A stretch of 64,000 nt of DNA. Source: Alteripontixanthobacter sp. (GTDB lineage Bacteria > Pseudomonadota > Alphaproteobacteria > Sphingomonadales > Sphingomonadaceae). Positions 1-10,400 of this stretch are shown here, in pieces. The notes below the pieces were generated by a model, which saw only the letters and a program-made list of their open reading frames with translations, had not been told where the DNA came from and did not search any database. Each line of letters opens with the position of its first letter. Position 1 is the first letter of the stretch. A program made the translations under genes and the position numbers. The stretch spans positions 1,602,968 to 1,666,967 of the forward strand of contig JBDVPM010000008.1 in assembly GCA_039968605.1 (NCBI GenBank), given 5' to 3'.

Positions 1-62
1 CTCGCACCGTTTGCGGCCGGGGCTGCAATCAGAGCTGCGCGGGAGGGGTAGCTTACCATCAC

Positions 63-80
63 CCCGGCTTTTGAGCCGGG
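63..80 (-). terminator. Hairpin downstream of map
   Basis: A perfect 7-bp stem (CCCGGCT / AGCCGGG) with a 4-nt loop lies 10 bp beyond the map stop codon. Flanking ACCAT/ATGGT can extend it after a bulge. There is no clear T-tract on the map strand, so it may be a transcript-end stabiliser rather than a strong intrinsic terminator. Positions 1-58 show no recognisable feature. Confidence 0.35.
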
Positions 81-90
81 ATGGTGCGGT

Positions 91-915
91 TCAATAAGGC
101 GGCTGATGCAGCCCCTTTTCGCTCGCGGTGAAAATCTCGTTGCCGGTCTCGGTAATCCCGATCGAGTGTTCGAATTGCGCCGAGAGCGTCTTGTCGCGCG
201 TAACGGCCGTCCAGCCGTCGCGGAGCAGTTTTACGTGCGGGCGGCCGCCATTGATCATCGGTTCGATGGTGAAGAACATGCCCGGCACCAATTCCGGACC
301 GGTGCCGGCATTGGCCGCGTGGACTACTTCGGGCGCATCGTGGAACAGCCGCCCCAGCCCGTGGCCGCAGAAATCGCGCACCACGCCGTAGCGGTGCTTC
401 CTGGCATGAGCCTCGATCGCCGCGCCGATATCGCCCAGCCGCGCGCCGGGCTGCGCCGCCTCGATCCCCAGCATCAGGCATTCATAGGTCACATCGACCA
501 GCCGCCGGGCCTTGAGCGGCACATCGCCCACCAGATACATCCGGCTGGTATCGCCATGCCAGCCATCTAGCAGCGGGGTGACATCGATATTCACTATATC
601 GCCATCGCGCAGCGGCTTGTCGCTGGGGATGCCGTGGCACACGACGTGATTGACCGAGATGCAGCAGCTATGCGTATAGCCGCGATAGCCGAGCGTGGCC
701 GGGACCGATCCGCCATCCAGCATCATCTGGCGAACCACATCGTCCAGCTCGCCCGTGGTCACGCCGGGCTGCACCCGCGTGGTCATTTCATCGAGGATAC
801 TTGCGGCCAGCCTGCCCGCGCGGCGCATCCCATCGAAGCCTGCCGCATCGTGGATCTTGATCGTGCCATCACGGATCACGGTGTCGTCGGCGGAAATCTG
901 CTGATATTCGTTCAT
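91..915 (-). CDS. map: Type I methionine aminopeptidase
   Basis: Removes the initiator methionine from nascent cytosolic proteins. The 274-residue protein has the MetAP-I layout: the substrate-binding His in YTHSCCISVNH, metal ligands in NIDVTPLLDGWHGDTS (two Asp), the His in CGHGLGRLFHD, the Glu in FTIEPMI and the last Glu in ITETGNEI. I chose the ATG at 915; a TTG three codons upstream (924) is in frame but less likely. It lacks the N-terminal zinc-finger extension of eukaryotic enzymes. It stands just downstream, on the same strand, of the DUF3298 lipoprotein gene (45 bp gap), so the two may share a transcript. Confidence 0.95.
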   Translation of the reverse strand: MNEYQQISADDTVIRDGTIKIHDAAGFDGMRRAGRLAASILDEMTTRVQPGVTTGELDDVVRQMMLDGGSVPATLGYRGYTHSCCISVNHVVCHGIPSDKPLRDGDIVNIDVTPLLDGWHGDTSRMYLVGDVPLKARRLVDVTYECLMLGIEAAQPGARLGDIGAAIEAHARKHRYGVVRDFCGHGLGRLFHDAPEVVHAANAGTGPELVPGMFFTIEPMINGGRPHVKLLRDGWTAVTRDKTLSAQFEHSIGITETGNEIFTASEKGLHQPPY

Positions 916-960
916 GGGTTTCAACTTAGCGATTGCGCGGGGGAATTGCGAGCAGCGTGA

Positions 961-1800
961 TCACCGGGCCGAGAACGCCCCGCGATATTGCGGTTTTACC
1001 GCTGCCATGATCGCTGCATTCAGCGGCAGGGTTATCTCGTAATCCCCTTCCGCATAAGCGCCTGCAACATAGGGCGCGGCGTAGAGGCCGATCCGGTCGA
1101 ATGCCTCTCCATCGGCGGAGCCCAGGATCACTTCCAGATCTTCCACCGGCGGACATTGGCCGAACGGCGTGGCCTTGTTCACCGCCATGCCGCGCCGCTG
1201 CGCCCGCTGGCGGTCCAGCTCGGCACAGAAACGCGGCGCGATCGCGCGGTTGAGCGCGGCGGGTGATGCGAACAGGTCCAGCGAGGCGAGCGCTGTATCG
1301 CGCTGCCGATCCCACAGCAAAACATCCTTGCCGTAATTGCCATGCGCCCCGCCGCCAAACGAAGCGACCTCGGCGGTGAGCGAGAGGAAGCGCGGCGTAT
1401 CGGCGGCCACTTGCCATTCCCAAGAGGCCGAATGCGGGCGGTATGGAAAATCGCTGTCCTGCGCCGCTTCGCGCCCTTCGCGCGCATCGGCGATCAGACT
1501 GCTCTTGGTGCTGTTCATACGCGATTGCAGTTCCTGGCGCAGGCCGGGAATGGCGACAGCGGCAGGCCAGGAATATTCGAATTCATACAGGTCGGTCGCT
1601 TCGGAATGCGCCGCCGCTCCGGCCGAGGAACTGGCCGACGCGGAGGAGCTGTTTCCGCCGACGGATGCCGACGCGCTCGCCGAATTGGCGCTCGCGGATT
1701 GCCCACCACCCTCCAGCGCGACCGCTTGCTCCATCTCCTCGGGCGAGGAGCAGGCGGCAGGGCCTAGCAAGGCGGCAATCAGGAACATACGGCTTTGCAT
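961..1800 (-). CDS. DUF3298/RsiV-like lipoprotein
   Basis: Probable envelope lipoprotein of 279 residues. The start at 1800 (MQSRMFLIAALL) has a GGAGAA ribosome site. A short hydrophobic segment leads to Cys17 followed by SS, but Pro at -3 makes the lipobox atypical. Residues of about 25-70 form a Ser/Ala/Gly low-complexity linker (repeats of SAS, NSS). The rest resembles the DUF4163/DUF3298 pair found in RsiV-type anti-sigma factors and the PdaC family: FEYSWPAAV, then FGGGAHGNYG and LASLDLFASP. No partner sigma factor is adjacent, and there is no transmembrane helix beyond the signal, so it is probably not an anti-sigma factor. Lysozyme or ligand binding by this fold is known in RsiV and is only inferred here. 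Confidence 0.7.
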   Translation of the reverse strand: MQSRMFLIAALLGPAACSSPEEMEQAVALEGGGQSASANSASASASVGGNSSSASASSSAGAAAHSEATDLYEFEYSWPAAVAIPGLRQELQSRMNSTKSSLIADAREGREAAQDSDFPYRPHSASWEWQVAADTPRFLSLTAEVASFGGGAHGNYGKDVLLWDRQRDTALASLDLFASPAALNRAIAPRFCAELDRQRAQRRGMAVNKATPFGQCPPVEDLEVILGSADGEAFDRIGLYAAPYVAGAYAEGDYEITLPLNAAIMAAVKPQYRGAFSAR

Positions 1801-1837
1801 TGGATTTCTCCGGCAGGATAACGCTAAGGGCGGATAT

Positions 1838-3238
1838 ATGAGCTTGCACAAAGATTTGATAGCGCCCGATCGCGGGCAGGATGCCATTGCCATTCACCTG
1901 GTGAACCAGGATGGATATGCCGATTGGGCAAAGTCGCTGACAGGCGGGCAGCGCGCGGCGCTCGACGCGCAGAAATTCGATGGGTCGGGCTATCAGGTCG
2001 GCATCGTGCCCGATGGCGAAGGCTGGTTCGCGGTTGGCGGCGTTGCCAATCCAGCCGACCTGTCCAGCTGGTGCATGGCCAAGCTGGCGGAAAGCCTGCC
2101 AGAAGGAACTTACCGGCTGAAGGACCGCGAGCCCGGCCCGGCATTACATGGCTGGCAGACCGGGCAATACCGGTTCGACCGCTACGTACAGGAAGACCAG
2201 CCCACCGGGCCGCGCGTGCTCCTGACGCAAAAGGCCGGACGGATCGAGGAGGCGCAGGCAATCGCGCAGGCCGAATGCTTGGTCCGCGATCTGGTCAACA
2301 CGCCTGCCGAGGATATGGGCCCGGCTGCGCTGGAGGAGCAATGCGAACGCCTTGCCAAACGCTTCGATGCGAAGCTGGAGGTAACGCGCGGAGATACCCT
2401 GGAAAGCGAATATCCGATGGTTCACGCGGTCGGCCGCGCCGCCACGCGCAAACATGCGCCGCGCCATCTGCATCTCACCTGGTCGCCATCGGGGGGCAAG
2501 CAGGACCATCCGGTGCTGGCGATCGTCGGCAAGGGCGTGTGTTTCGATTCGGGCGGACTGGATGTGAAATCGGCCGCCGGGATGAAGCTGATGAAAAAGG
2601 ATATGGGCGGCGCTGCCCATGCCATCGCCTTGGCCGAACTGATCATGCAGGCCGGGCTGAAGGTGCAGCTACATCTGCTCGTCCCGGCGGTGGAGAACGC
2701 GATTGCGGGCAATGCCTTCCGTCCGGGCGATGTGCTGTCGAGCCGCAAGGGACTCACCGTTGAAATCGGCAATACCGATGCCGAGGGACGCCTGATCCTG
2801 GGCGATGCACTGACCCGCGCGAGCGAGGAGGAGCCCGATCTGATCATCGATTTCGCCACGCTGACCGGCGCGGCGCGCGTGGCGCTGGGGCCGAACTACC
2901 CCGCGCTGATGGCGCGCCGTGACGAAACCGCCGATGCGCTGATCGCAGCCGGCCGGGCGCATGATGACGAGCCGTGGCGCCTGCCGCTGCCCGCCATCTA
3001 TGGCGAATGGCTGAAATCGGACATTGCCGATACCAACAACGCGCATGGCAATGCCTTTGCCGGGGCAAGCGTGGCGGGATTGTTCCTCGACAAATTCGTG
3101 GGCGAGGATCTGGATTGGGCACATTTCGATACGTTCGCCTGGAACCCCTTCCCCAGGCCGGGCCGCCCGAAAGGCGGCGCAGCCTACGGTCTGCGCGCGG
3201 CCTATCAGATGATCCGCACGCGCTTCGCTGAGGATTGA
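1838..3238 (+). CDS. M17 leucyl aminopeptidase family protein
   Basis: A cytosolic dizinc/dimanganese aminopeptidase that takes N-terminal residues from peptides. It has 466 residues, slightly shorter than E. coli PepA. The catalytic C-terminal domain is intact: Lys232 in VGKGVCFDSGGLD, then KLMKKDMGGAAH, and the M17 signature NTDAEGRL at residues 312-319. The N-terminal 170 residues are the more variable M17 N-domain. The ATG at 1838 is chosen because upstream in-frame sequence runs antisense through the lipoprotein gene. It is divergent from that gene with only 37 bp between starts, so their promoters must overlap. Confidence 0.93.
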   Translation: MSLHKDLIAPDRGQDAIAIHLVNQDGYADWAKSLTGGQRAALDAQKFDGSGYQVGIVPDGEGWFAVGGVANPADLSSWCMAKLAESLPEGTYRLKDREPGPALHGWQTGQYRFDRYVQEDQPTGPRVLLTQKAGRIEEAQAIAQAECLVRDLVNTPAEDMGPAALEEQCERLAKRFDAKLEVTRGDTLESEYPMVHAVGRAATRKHAPRHLHLTWSPSGGKQDHPVLAIVGKGVCFDSGGLDVKSAAGMKLMKKDMGGAAHAIALAELIMQAGLKVQLHLLVPAVENAIAGNAFRPGDVLSSRKGLTVEIGNTDAEGRLILGDALTRASEEEPDLIIDFATLTGAARVALGPNYPALMARRDETADALIAAGRAHDDEPWRLPLPAIYGEWLKSDIADTNNAHGNAFAGASVAGLFLDKFVGEDLDWAHFDTFAWNPFPRPGRPKGGAAYGLRAAYQMIRTRFAED

Positions 3239-3318
3239 ACGGCGGCGCTGCTTGCCCGCGCCCGCCGCATTGTCTAAGCGCCCGCGATTGATAGTTCCGG
3301 GGGCGACAAGGGCGCATT

Positions 3319-3660
3319 TTGGCCGAGAAGACGAATTATGATCCACCCGCCGGGCAAGTCGGCCTGACCGGGCCGGTTGAACGCCCCGGCCTGGGCACCC
3401 TGCCCTTGCGCGGCGATCTGGCCCATATCGCCCTGGCGGAGCGGTTTCTGGTCGCGCATTATGCCGTGCCCCGCGCGCGGCAGATCGGCCCCGTGGCCGC
3501 GCCAATGCATTGCACCGCCGATCTCTCATCTGATACCGTCACCCGGCTGGAACCCGGCACCGCGATAGAAGCACTGGATTACGCCGGCGACTGGTGCTGG
3601 GCCTGCCTCGGCCCCGATGGTCCGGCGGGCTATATCGAGACCCGGCTGCTGGCTGGCTGA
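3319..3660 (+). CDS. SH3-domain protein
   Basis: A 113-residue protein without a signal peptide or membrane segment. The start appears to be TTG at 3319. The C-terminal half reads as a bacterial SH3 (SH3_3-like) fold: residues around ADLSSDTVTRLEPG, then LDYAGDWCWACLGPDGPAGYI, the usual alternation of short strands ending in G-Y-I/V. Homologous single-SH3 proteins often bind peptidoglycan when exported, but no export signal is visible, so the role is open. It sits 80 bp after the aminopeptidase and 7 bp before argC, so it is probably cotranscribed with argC. Confidence 0.65.
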   Translation: MAEKTNYDPPAGQVGLTGPVERPGLGTLPLRGDLAHIALAERFLVAHYAVPRARQIGPVAAPMHCTADLSSDTVTRLEPGTAIEALDYAGDWCWACLGPDGPAGYIETRLLAG

Positions 3661-3667
3661 GCGAGAC

Positions 3668-4603
3668 ATGGCGCATAGCGTATTCATCGATGGAGCCGCC
3701 GGCACGACCGGGCTGGAAATTCACGAACGGCTGGCGGGCCGCGCCGAATTCGAACTGCTCACCCTGCCCGAAGACAGGCGCAAGGACGATGCCGCCCGGC
3801 GCGAGGCGCTGAACGAAGCGGATTTCGCCATCCTATGCCTGCCCGACGACGCTGCACGAGATGCGGTGGCGATGATCGATCCGGCCAGCGGGACCCGCTT
3901 GATCGACGCATCCAGCGCGCACCGCGTGGCGGATGGCTGGACCTATGGCTTTCCCGAACTGGTCGGGCGCGAGCAAGTGGCAAATGCCGCGCGGGTCAGC
4001 AATCCGGGCTGCTATCCGACCGGTTTCCTCGCCCTGGTCGCACCGCTGGTTCACGGCGGGATGCTGCCTGCCGACTGGCCCTTCACCATCAATGCCGTGT
4101 CGGGATATTCGGGCGGCGGCAAGGCGCTGATCGAGCGGTTTCGCAGCGATCCCAATCTGGCCTTGCGCTGCTACGCGCTGGATCTGGCGCATAAGCACCG
4201 TGCGGAAATGCAGCTTCATGCCGGGCTGAAGCACGGCGTCATTTTCGCCCCATCGGTGGTGCGCGCCTATCGCGGCATGTTGGTGGAGGTGCCCCTGCAT
4301 CTCGGCGCGATCGATCCGCAGCTCAGCGCCGAGGATTTGCTCGGCGCATTGCGCGATCATTATGCCGGGTCTTCCATCGTCACCGTTTGGGGCGACCGTG
4401 ATATGGGCGAACTGCTGCTCGGCGAGAACGAGCCGCCGACCGACGCCATGCAGCTTCACGTCTTCGGCAATGCAGAAGGCTATCACGCACGGCTGATCGC
4501 CCGGCTTGATAATCTGGGCAAAGGCGCCGGCGGCGCTGCGGTGCAGAACCTCAACCTGATGGCCGGCCTGCCCGAGACCGAAGGCCTGCGGCTACCTGCC
4601 TAA
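3668..4603 (+). CDS. argC: N-acetyl-gamma-glutamyl-phosphate reductase (type 2)
   Basis: Third step of arginine biosynthesis: NADPH-dependent reduction of N-acetylglutamyl 5-phosphate to the semialdehyde. At 311 residues it is the short type-2 ArgC found in alphaproteobacteria. The N-terminal nucleotide-binding motif DGAAGTTGLEI is clear, and the catalytic Cys115 lies in NPGCYPTGF. The ATG at 3668 (MAHSVF) follows the preceding stop by 7 bp; longer in-frame starts would overlap the SH3 gene. Other arg genes are not adjacent. Confidence 0.93.
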   Translation: MAHSVFIDGAAGTTGLEIHERLAGRAEFELLTLPEDRRKDDAARREALNEADFAILCLPDDAARDAVAMIDPASGTRLIDASSAHRVADGWTYGFPELVGREQVANAARVSNPGCYPTGFLALVAPLVHGGMLPADWPFTINAVSGYSGGGKALIERFRSDPNLALRCYALDLAHKHRAEMQLHAGLKHGVIFAPSVVRAYRGMLVEVPLHLGAIDPQLSAEDLLGALRDHYAGSSIVTVWGDRDMGELLLGENEPPTDAMQLHVFGNAEGYHARLIARLDNLGKGAGGAAVQNLNLMAGLPETEGLRLPA

Positions 4604-4697
4604 AAATTGGGCAGTGGATGGATTCGCTTTAGGCAATTCCTCCGGCCGGTCAGCCCCGGCAGCACGCATTTGCGGCGGTTTGGAACATTGCGCGCTC

Positions 4698-4712
4698 TGG
4701 CACGCTTCTTGG
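4698..4712 (+). promoter_or_regulatory. Sigma-54 (-24/-12) promoter for glnB-glnA
   Basis: TGGCACG-N4-TTGG matches the RpoN consensus TGGCACG-N4-TTGC at all but the last base. The conserved GG (4699-4700) and the -12 G (4711) are separated by exactly 10 bp, as required. It predicts a transcription start near 4724, about 78 bp before glnB. Regulation of glnBA by NtrC and sigma-54 is well established in proteobacteria. No convincing NtrC dyad was identified upstream by eye. Confidence 0.75.
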
Positions 4713-4783
4713 ATAGTATCGCGTAGCGATGCCCAATACCGCCTCGCCGCCGGGAACGGTGGTGGTGCGTTTTGCGCAACTGA

Positions 4784-5140
<357 letters not shown>

Positions 5141-5232
5141 GCAGCGTTCCAGCCATTCGGCCGGACGGCAATCACTGTCCTCCGGCAATATCTATCACAA
5201 TCACAGCAATCCCAACCAAGAAGGCGAGACCA

Positions 5233-6642
5233 ATGTCCACCGCAAAAGATATCCTGAAAAAAATCGAAGAACACGATGTGGAATGGGTGGACCTGCGCTT
5301 CACCGATCCCAAAGGCAAGTGGCAGCACCTCACCATGGTCGCCAACATTTTGGGTGAAGACGAGCTGGAAGACGGCCTGATGTTCGACGGTTCCTCCATC
5401 GCCGGGTGGAAGGAAATCAACGAATCGGACATGATCCTGAAGCCGGACCTCGAACGCTCCTACCTCGATCCGTTCAGCGCCACGCCGATGATGATCCTGT
5501 TCTGCGACGTGGTCGAACCCTCCACCGGGGAGCTCTATTCACGCGATCCCCGTTCCACCGCCAAGCGCGCCGAAGCCTTCGTGAAAAGCGCCGGCGTGGG
5601 CGACACGATCTATGTCGGCATGGAAGCGGAATTCTTCATGTTCGACGATGTTCGTTTCGAGGACGGCTATGCCGGTTCGGGTTTCGCGATCGACGATATC
5701 GAACTGCCGACCAATTCAGGCAAGGAATACGAGGCGGGCAACATGGCCCACCGTCCGCGGGCCAAGGGCGGTTACTTCCCCGTCGCGCCGGTCGATAGCG
5801 CCGTCGATATTCGCGGCGAAATGGTCGCCACGATGATCGAGATGGGCCTGCCCTGCGACAAGCATCACCACGAAGTCGCCGCCGCGCAGCACGAGCTGGG
5901 CGTGACCTTCGCCACGCTGGTGGAAACCGCCGACAATTTGCAGATCTACAAGTATGTCGTGCACCAGGTTGCCCATGCCTATGGCAAGACGGCCACTTTC
6001 ATGCCCAAGCCGATCAAGGATGATAACGGTTCCGGCATGCACACCCACATGTCGATCTGGGATGGCGACAAGCCGACCTTCGCAGGCAACGAATATGCGG
6101 GCCTCAGCGAGAACTGCCTGTATTACATTGGCGGCGTGATCAAACATGCCAAGGCGCTGAATGCCTTCACCAACCCGACCACCAACAGCTACAAACGTCT
6201 GGTTCCGGGCTTCGAGGCGCCTGTGCTGCTGGCCTATTCGGCGCGCAACCGTTCGGCATCGTGCCGCATTCCCTATGGCGCAGGCGACAAGGCAAAGCGT
6301 GTGGAATTCCGCTTCCCCGACGCGATGGCCAATCCCTACCTCGCCTATTCGGCATTGCTGATGGCCGGGCTGGACGGGATTCAGAACAAGATTCACCCGG
6401 GCGAGGCGATGGACAAGAACCTCTACGACCTGCCGCCGGCCGAACTGGCCGACGTGCCGACAGTGTGCGGATCCTTGCGCGAGGCACTGCTGGCGCTGCG
6501 CGACGATCACGAGTTCCTGCTGCAGGGCGACGTGTTCTCCAAGGACCAGATCGACGCCTATATGGAACTGAAGTGGGAAGAAGTGCTGCGGGTGGAAACC
6601 ACCCCCAACGCTACGGAATACGATCTGTATTACAGCGCCTGA
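5233..6642 (+). CDS. glnA: Glutamine synthetase type I
   Basis: ATP-dependent ligation of ammonium to glutamate, forming a cytosolic dodecamer. The length (469 residues) is typical of GSI-beta. Clear features are the N-terminal beta-grasp, the metal-binding FMEAEFFMF-like segment ([11 protein letters not shown]), [10 protein letters not shown], and NRSASCRIP near the glutamate site. Tyr398 in [10 protein letters not shown] corresponds to the adenylylation site modified by GlnE, so activity should be controlled by the GlnB/GlnD/GlnE cascade. It is the second gene of the glnBA operon and is followed by a strong terminator. Confidence 0.98.
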   Translation: MSTAKDILKKIEEHDVEWVDLRFTDPKGKWQHLTMVANILGEDELEDGLMFDGSSIAGWKEINESDMILKPDLERSYLDPFSATPMMILFCDVVEPSTGELYSRDPRSTAKRAEAFVKSAGVGDTIYVGMEAEFFMFDDVRFEDGYAGSGFAIDDIELPTNSGKEYEAGNMAHRPRAKGGYFPVAPVDSAVDIRGEMVATMIEMGLPCDKHHHEVAAAQHELGVTFATLVETADNLQIYKYVVHQVAHAYGKTATFMPKPIKDDNGSGMHTHMSIWDGDKPTFAGNEYAGLSENCLYYIGGVIKHAKALNAFTNPTTNSYKRLVPGFEAPVLLAYSARNRSASCRIPYGAGDKAKRVEFRFPDAMANPYLAYSALLMAGLDGIQNKIHPGEAMDKNLYDLPPAELADVPTVCGSLREALLALRDDHEFLLQGDVFSKDQIDAYMELKWEEVLRVETTPNATEYDLYYSA

Positions 6643-6668
6643 TCTCGCGCTTAGGCCGCGTAAAAAGA

Positions 6669-6697
6669 GGGCGTCCGGGAAACCGGGCGCCCTTTTT
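6669..6697 (+). terminator. Intrinsic terminator after glnA
   Basis: A 10-bp stem (GGGCGTCCGG / CCGGGCGCCC, one G-T pair), a GAAA tetraloop and five Ts lie 26 bp after the glnA stop. Confidence 0.92.
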
Positions 6698-6796
6698 CTA
6701 TGGCCGGTGGCGACGAATTATACTGAAACCGTTTTCCTACTCGCCCCGATGCTGCCTAATTCCGCCGCCTCGAGTCGGAACGATTAGCGAGGCGGT

Positions 6797-7417
6797 ATGG
6801 ACAGGAAACGGATTTTCGATGCGGTACGGCATTTGCTGGGCCGCGGCTTCTCACGCGGCGAGATAAGCACACTCGACCGGGCCATCGATTGCGCAAGCGG
6901 TGATGGCGAAGCGTGCGAGGATAATGGCGGCGAAGATAGCGCACCGCGCGCCATCGGTCCGCGCGGCATCGCCCTGATCAAGCAATTCGAAGGCTGCGCC
7001 CGGCTGCGCACCGATGGACTGGTGGAAGCCTATCCCGACCCGGCCAGCGGCGGCGATCCGTGGACGATCGGCTGGGGGGCGACCGGTGCGGGGATCGGGC
7101 CGGGCACCGTTTGGTCTGGCACAGAATGCGACACAAGGCTGGAGCGCGACCTGATACGCTATGCCGGCGACGTTGCGCGGGCTGTGGGCGATGCGCCGAC
7201 GACGCAGGCGCAATTCGATGCGCTGACGAGCTTTCATTACAATACCGGCGCGATTGCGCGCGCCACGCTGACCCGCCGACACTGCGAGGGCAATCACGGC
7301 GCAGCAGCGGCGGAATTCGCCCGCTGGAACCGAGCGGCGGGGCGCGTACTGAAAGGCTTGACCCGGCGCCGGGCGGCAGAAGCCGCGCTGTACCGGCAAA
7401 CCGGCCCCGATCAGTAA
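6797..7417 (+). CDS. GH24 lysozyme (endolysin-like)
   Basis: Predicted muramidase cleaving the MurNAc-GlcNAc bond of peptidoglycan. The GH24 domain begins near residue 54 (GPRGIALIKQFEGC). The likely catalytic triad is Glu65, Asp81 in YPDPASGGDPWT and Thr90, with an insert of about six residues between Glu and Asp compared with P22-like enzymes. The end, GRVLKGLTRRRAAEAALY, matches the conserved RRxxExxL tail. The first 50 residues (two Cys, acidic stretch) are not part of GH24 and do not look like a Sec signal. No holin, spanin or other phage gene is nearby, so it looks like a domesticated phage lysozyme. Its end overlaps the convergent tamB end by 7 bp. Confidence 0.88.
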   Translation: MDRKRIFDAVRHLLGRGFSRGEISTLDRAIDCASGDGEACEDNGGEDSAPRAIGPRGIALIKQFEGCARLRTDGLVEAYPDPASGGDPWTIGWGATGAGIGPGTVWSGTECDTRLERDLIRYAGDVARAVGDAPTTQAQFDALTSFHYNTGAIARATLTRRHCEGNHGAAAAEFARWNRAAGRVLKGLTRRRAAEAALYRQTGPDQ

Positions 7418-10400
7418 TCTTTGCTGATTTCCGCCACCGCACTTTCGCGGCCAATGGTCGAAACACTGGCGAGCAGGCTGAGCCAGCTGGTCACGCGGAA
7501 TTCCAGCTCGGTTGCGCTGTAACCGCGCCCATCGGTGATGATCTCCACATAGAAGTTCTTCCCGATATTCTTGCCCAGCGCCACGCCGGTGCCGCGGTCC
7601 AGCGCGGGATCTGCGCCAACGATACGCAGGCGGTCCAGCCCGATGGCGGTGCGCAGCTGGTTGATCGGGTCCATTCCGCCGCCCCCGCGCAGGCTGGCCA
7701 CGGCCGCACCCAGTTGCAACGCATCGGTCGCCGAAAGCTCGGTGATCGATCCGCCGAACAGCAAACGAGCGAGCAGCTCTTCTTCCGGCAAAGCGGGCGT
7801 GGAGGTAAAGCTGATCTCGGGTTGCAGCGCGCTGCCGCGAACCAGCACGGCCACGTCCAGCCCGTCTTTCTCCGTTTCGGCGCGAATATCCAAGCGCGGG
7901 TCGATCGGGGCGTTGGCATCGAAATCGATGATACCGCGCTCCAGTTCGAACCGTGTTCCGGCAAAGCTGTAGGAGCCGCGCACCATCCGCGCCTCGCCGC
8001 CGATCCGCGGATCGGAGGTGGTGCCGCGCAGGATGATATCCGCGCTCCATTCGCTGTCGAGTCCCAGCCCGTCCACATCCACCCTGCTGGGTGCGCGCGC
8101 ATCGATCAGATAGCGCCAGGGCGCGCTGGAAGCGGAACGCGGCGCGATATCGGCCGGGATGTTGATCTCGCGCGTGGGAATGTCGGGCAATTCGGAATCG
8201 GCGCTCGCCGTGCTGAGCGCCCAGCTGGCCCGGTCGACTGCCACTCGGCCGGCAATCGTGCCCCCGCTGCCATTGGAAACGATCCGCAGGGGTCCCGTGA
8301 TAGTGGCCGAGATACCGCGAGCGTCGAGTAATTCGGCATTGCGCGCGGCCACCCTGATATCCAGCTGCGGCCCGCGAAAGGCGTTGGAGCCCTCGATACT
8401 CTGCCCCAGCCCTTCCAGATCCACCACACCGCTGCCGCTGACCGTCCCACCATTTGGCGTAGTGCCGGTAAAGCGGCGCAGGCGCAGGCGCGATCCGGAG
8501 AAGGTGCCGCGCGCGGTCACGTTGCCCACGTCGGTTCCCGAAAGCGAGCTACGCACACGCAAATCGCTGCTGGCGAGCGAGCCGCGCACGCGGGGATTGG
8601 CCAGGCTGCCGGTGACGTCGGCTGCGATGTTGACCGGTCCGGTCAGATCGAATGCGTCGATCGCCGCCAGACGCCACAGCGCATCGGCCGGACCGCCATA
8701 GCGCAGCTGCGCCTCCAGATTGCCCGCATTCATCCGTTCGGCCAAACTGCCCGATTGCGGCAAGCCGGCAATCCTGCCCTGCAAGCGCCCGCGCCGTTCA
8801 CCGCCCTCATCGATCACTGCGCGGAAGCCCAGCTGATCGCTGCCAAGCCGCGCCGACAGCGCGACATCGGCCGGACGCGAGGTCAGGACAAGGCCGGACC
8901 GGGTGAGATTATCGATCTTGACCCGCGCGCTACCAGTCGGCAACTCGCCCGCCCGATCCTGGAATTCGACCGCGCCCGATATGGTCCCGCCCAGACCGAC
9001 ATCGGCCAGCACGACATCCACCAGCGATAGCGGCATGTCCGACAATTGCAGGTCCAGCTCCAGATCATCGCCGCCAAAACGGCCGGACAGCACCGCGTCG
9101 CCGTCGCCATAGCTCACTTGCGTCGGCGCGAGCGCATAGCCGCCGGTTTCCAGGCTGGTCAGCACGGCGCGGCGCGGCATGGTCAGCGACTTGCCCGCCA
9201 CTTCGCCGCGCGCGATGGCGGCAATGCGCTCTGAATCGAAGGTGGCCTGCATCTGCATCGCGAAGCGGCTACCGCGCCGCCCGGCGATCGATGCGGTAGC
9301 CTCGCCCACCCCGTTGCGAATTTCCGCCTGTGCCGCCGCTCGGCCAAGGAACAGGGTGCCGTAGCGCAAGCCTTCGGCATAGGCGCTGCCTTCGATCGTG
9401 CTGTCATCGCCCACAATCAGCCCGCTGGCATCGATAGTGGCCCGGCGCACGGAAATCGGTGTGTCGCCGCCGAAGCTTGCATCATTTGCTGCAATATCGA
9501 CATCGAATGCCTGCCCGCCTGCCCGGGTCGACAGCGCGATGGTACCGTCCAGCCCGCCCCCGGCCAGGGCCAGGGCGCCCTCGACCCCGGCATCGGCCAG
9601 GACCAGCTCACCTGTCAGCGAGGTTTCCCAGACGTTGAATTCATCGATTGCGATCCGCGTGGGGCCATCCGCCGGGGCGAACAGGTCGAACCCGCCATTG
9701 AACGGGCCAAGGGTGGAGCCGCCTTCCGTATCGATCCGGAAACCATCCTCGATCGGTGCGAGCGCCACGCGCACATCGCGCAGCCCTGCTGCGGGCAGCG
9801 GATTGGCGAAAACGAGTTCGGCGCGCGGGCCATCGTCCGCCAGAGTGGCCTGCACCGTGAAATCGCCATATTGGATATGGGACCCCGTGCCCGCAATGGC
9901 GGTGGAGCCGTCGGTGATAGTGCCATCGAGCGCCATCTGCAGCTTGGCCGCATCCAGCCGCAAATCGTCGAACACCAGCGGCGCTGCGCTGCCAAGCGAC
10001 ACCGCGCCGCCGATACGGATCGGCTCACCCGCCAAATTGGCCAGCGTGGCGTTGGTCACGTTGGCGACGCGGCCATTGACCATGGCCCGCAGGGTCCAGT
10101 TGGCCGCGGCATCGATGCTGAAATCGATATCGGCCCCGGCATTGACCGTCCCGATATCGTCGAAGGCGAGCCCGTTGGCGGCGACCGGGCCGGACAGGCG
10201 ATAGCGGCTGTCGGCAATATTGCCATCGAGCGCCAATCGCGCGCTCAGCCCCGGAAAATTCAGCCGCAGCGCGTCCGAAGTCAGCCGGTCGCCCTGATAG
10301 ATAAGATTGCCCAGCAGCGTTCCGCCGACCAGACGCGGATCGAGCAATTTATTGCCGGTCTGCACACGCTGCACCGTGGCATCGAAGGGCAGCACCAGCC

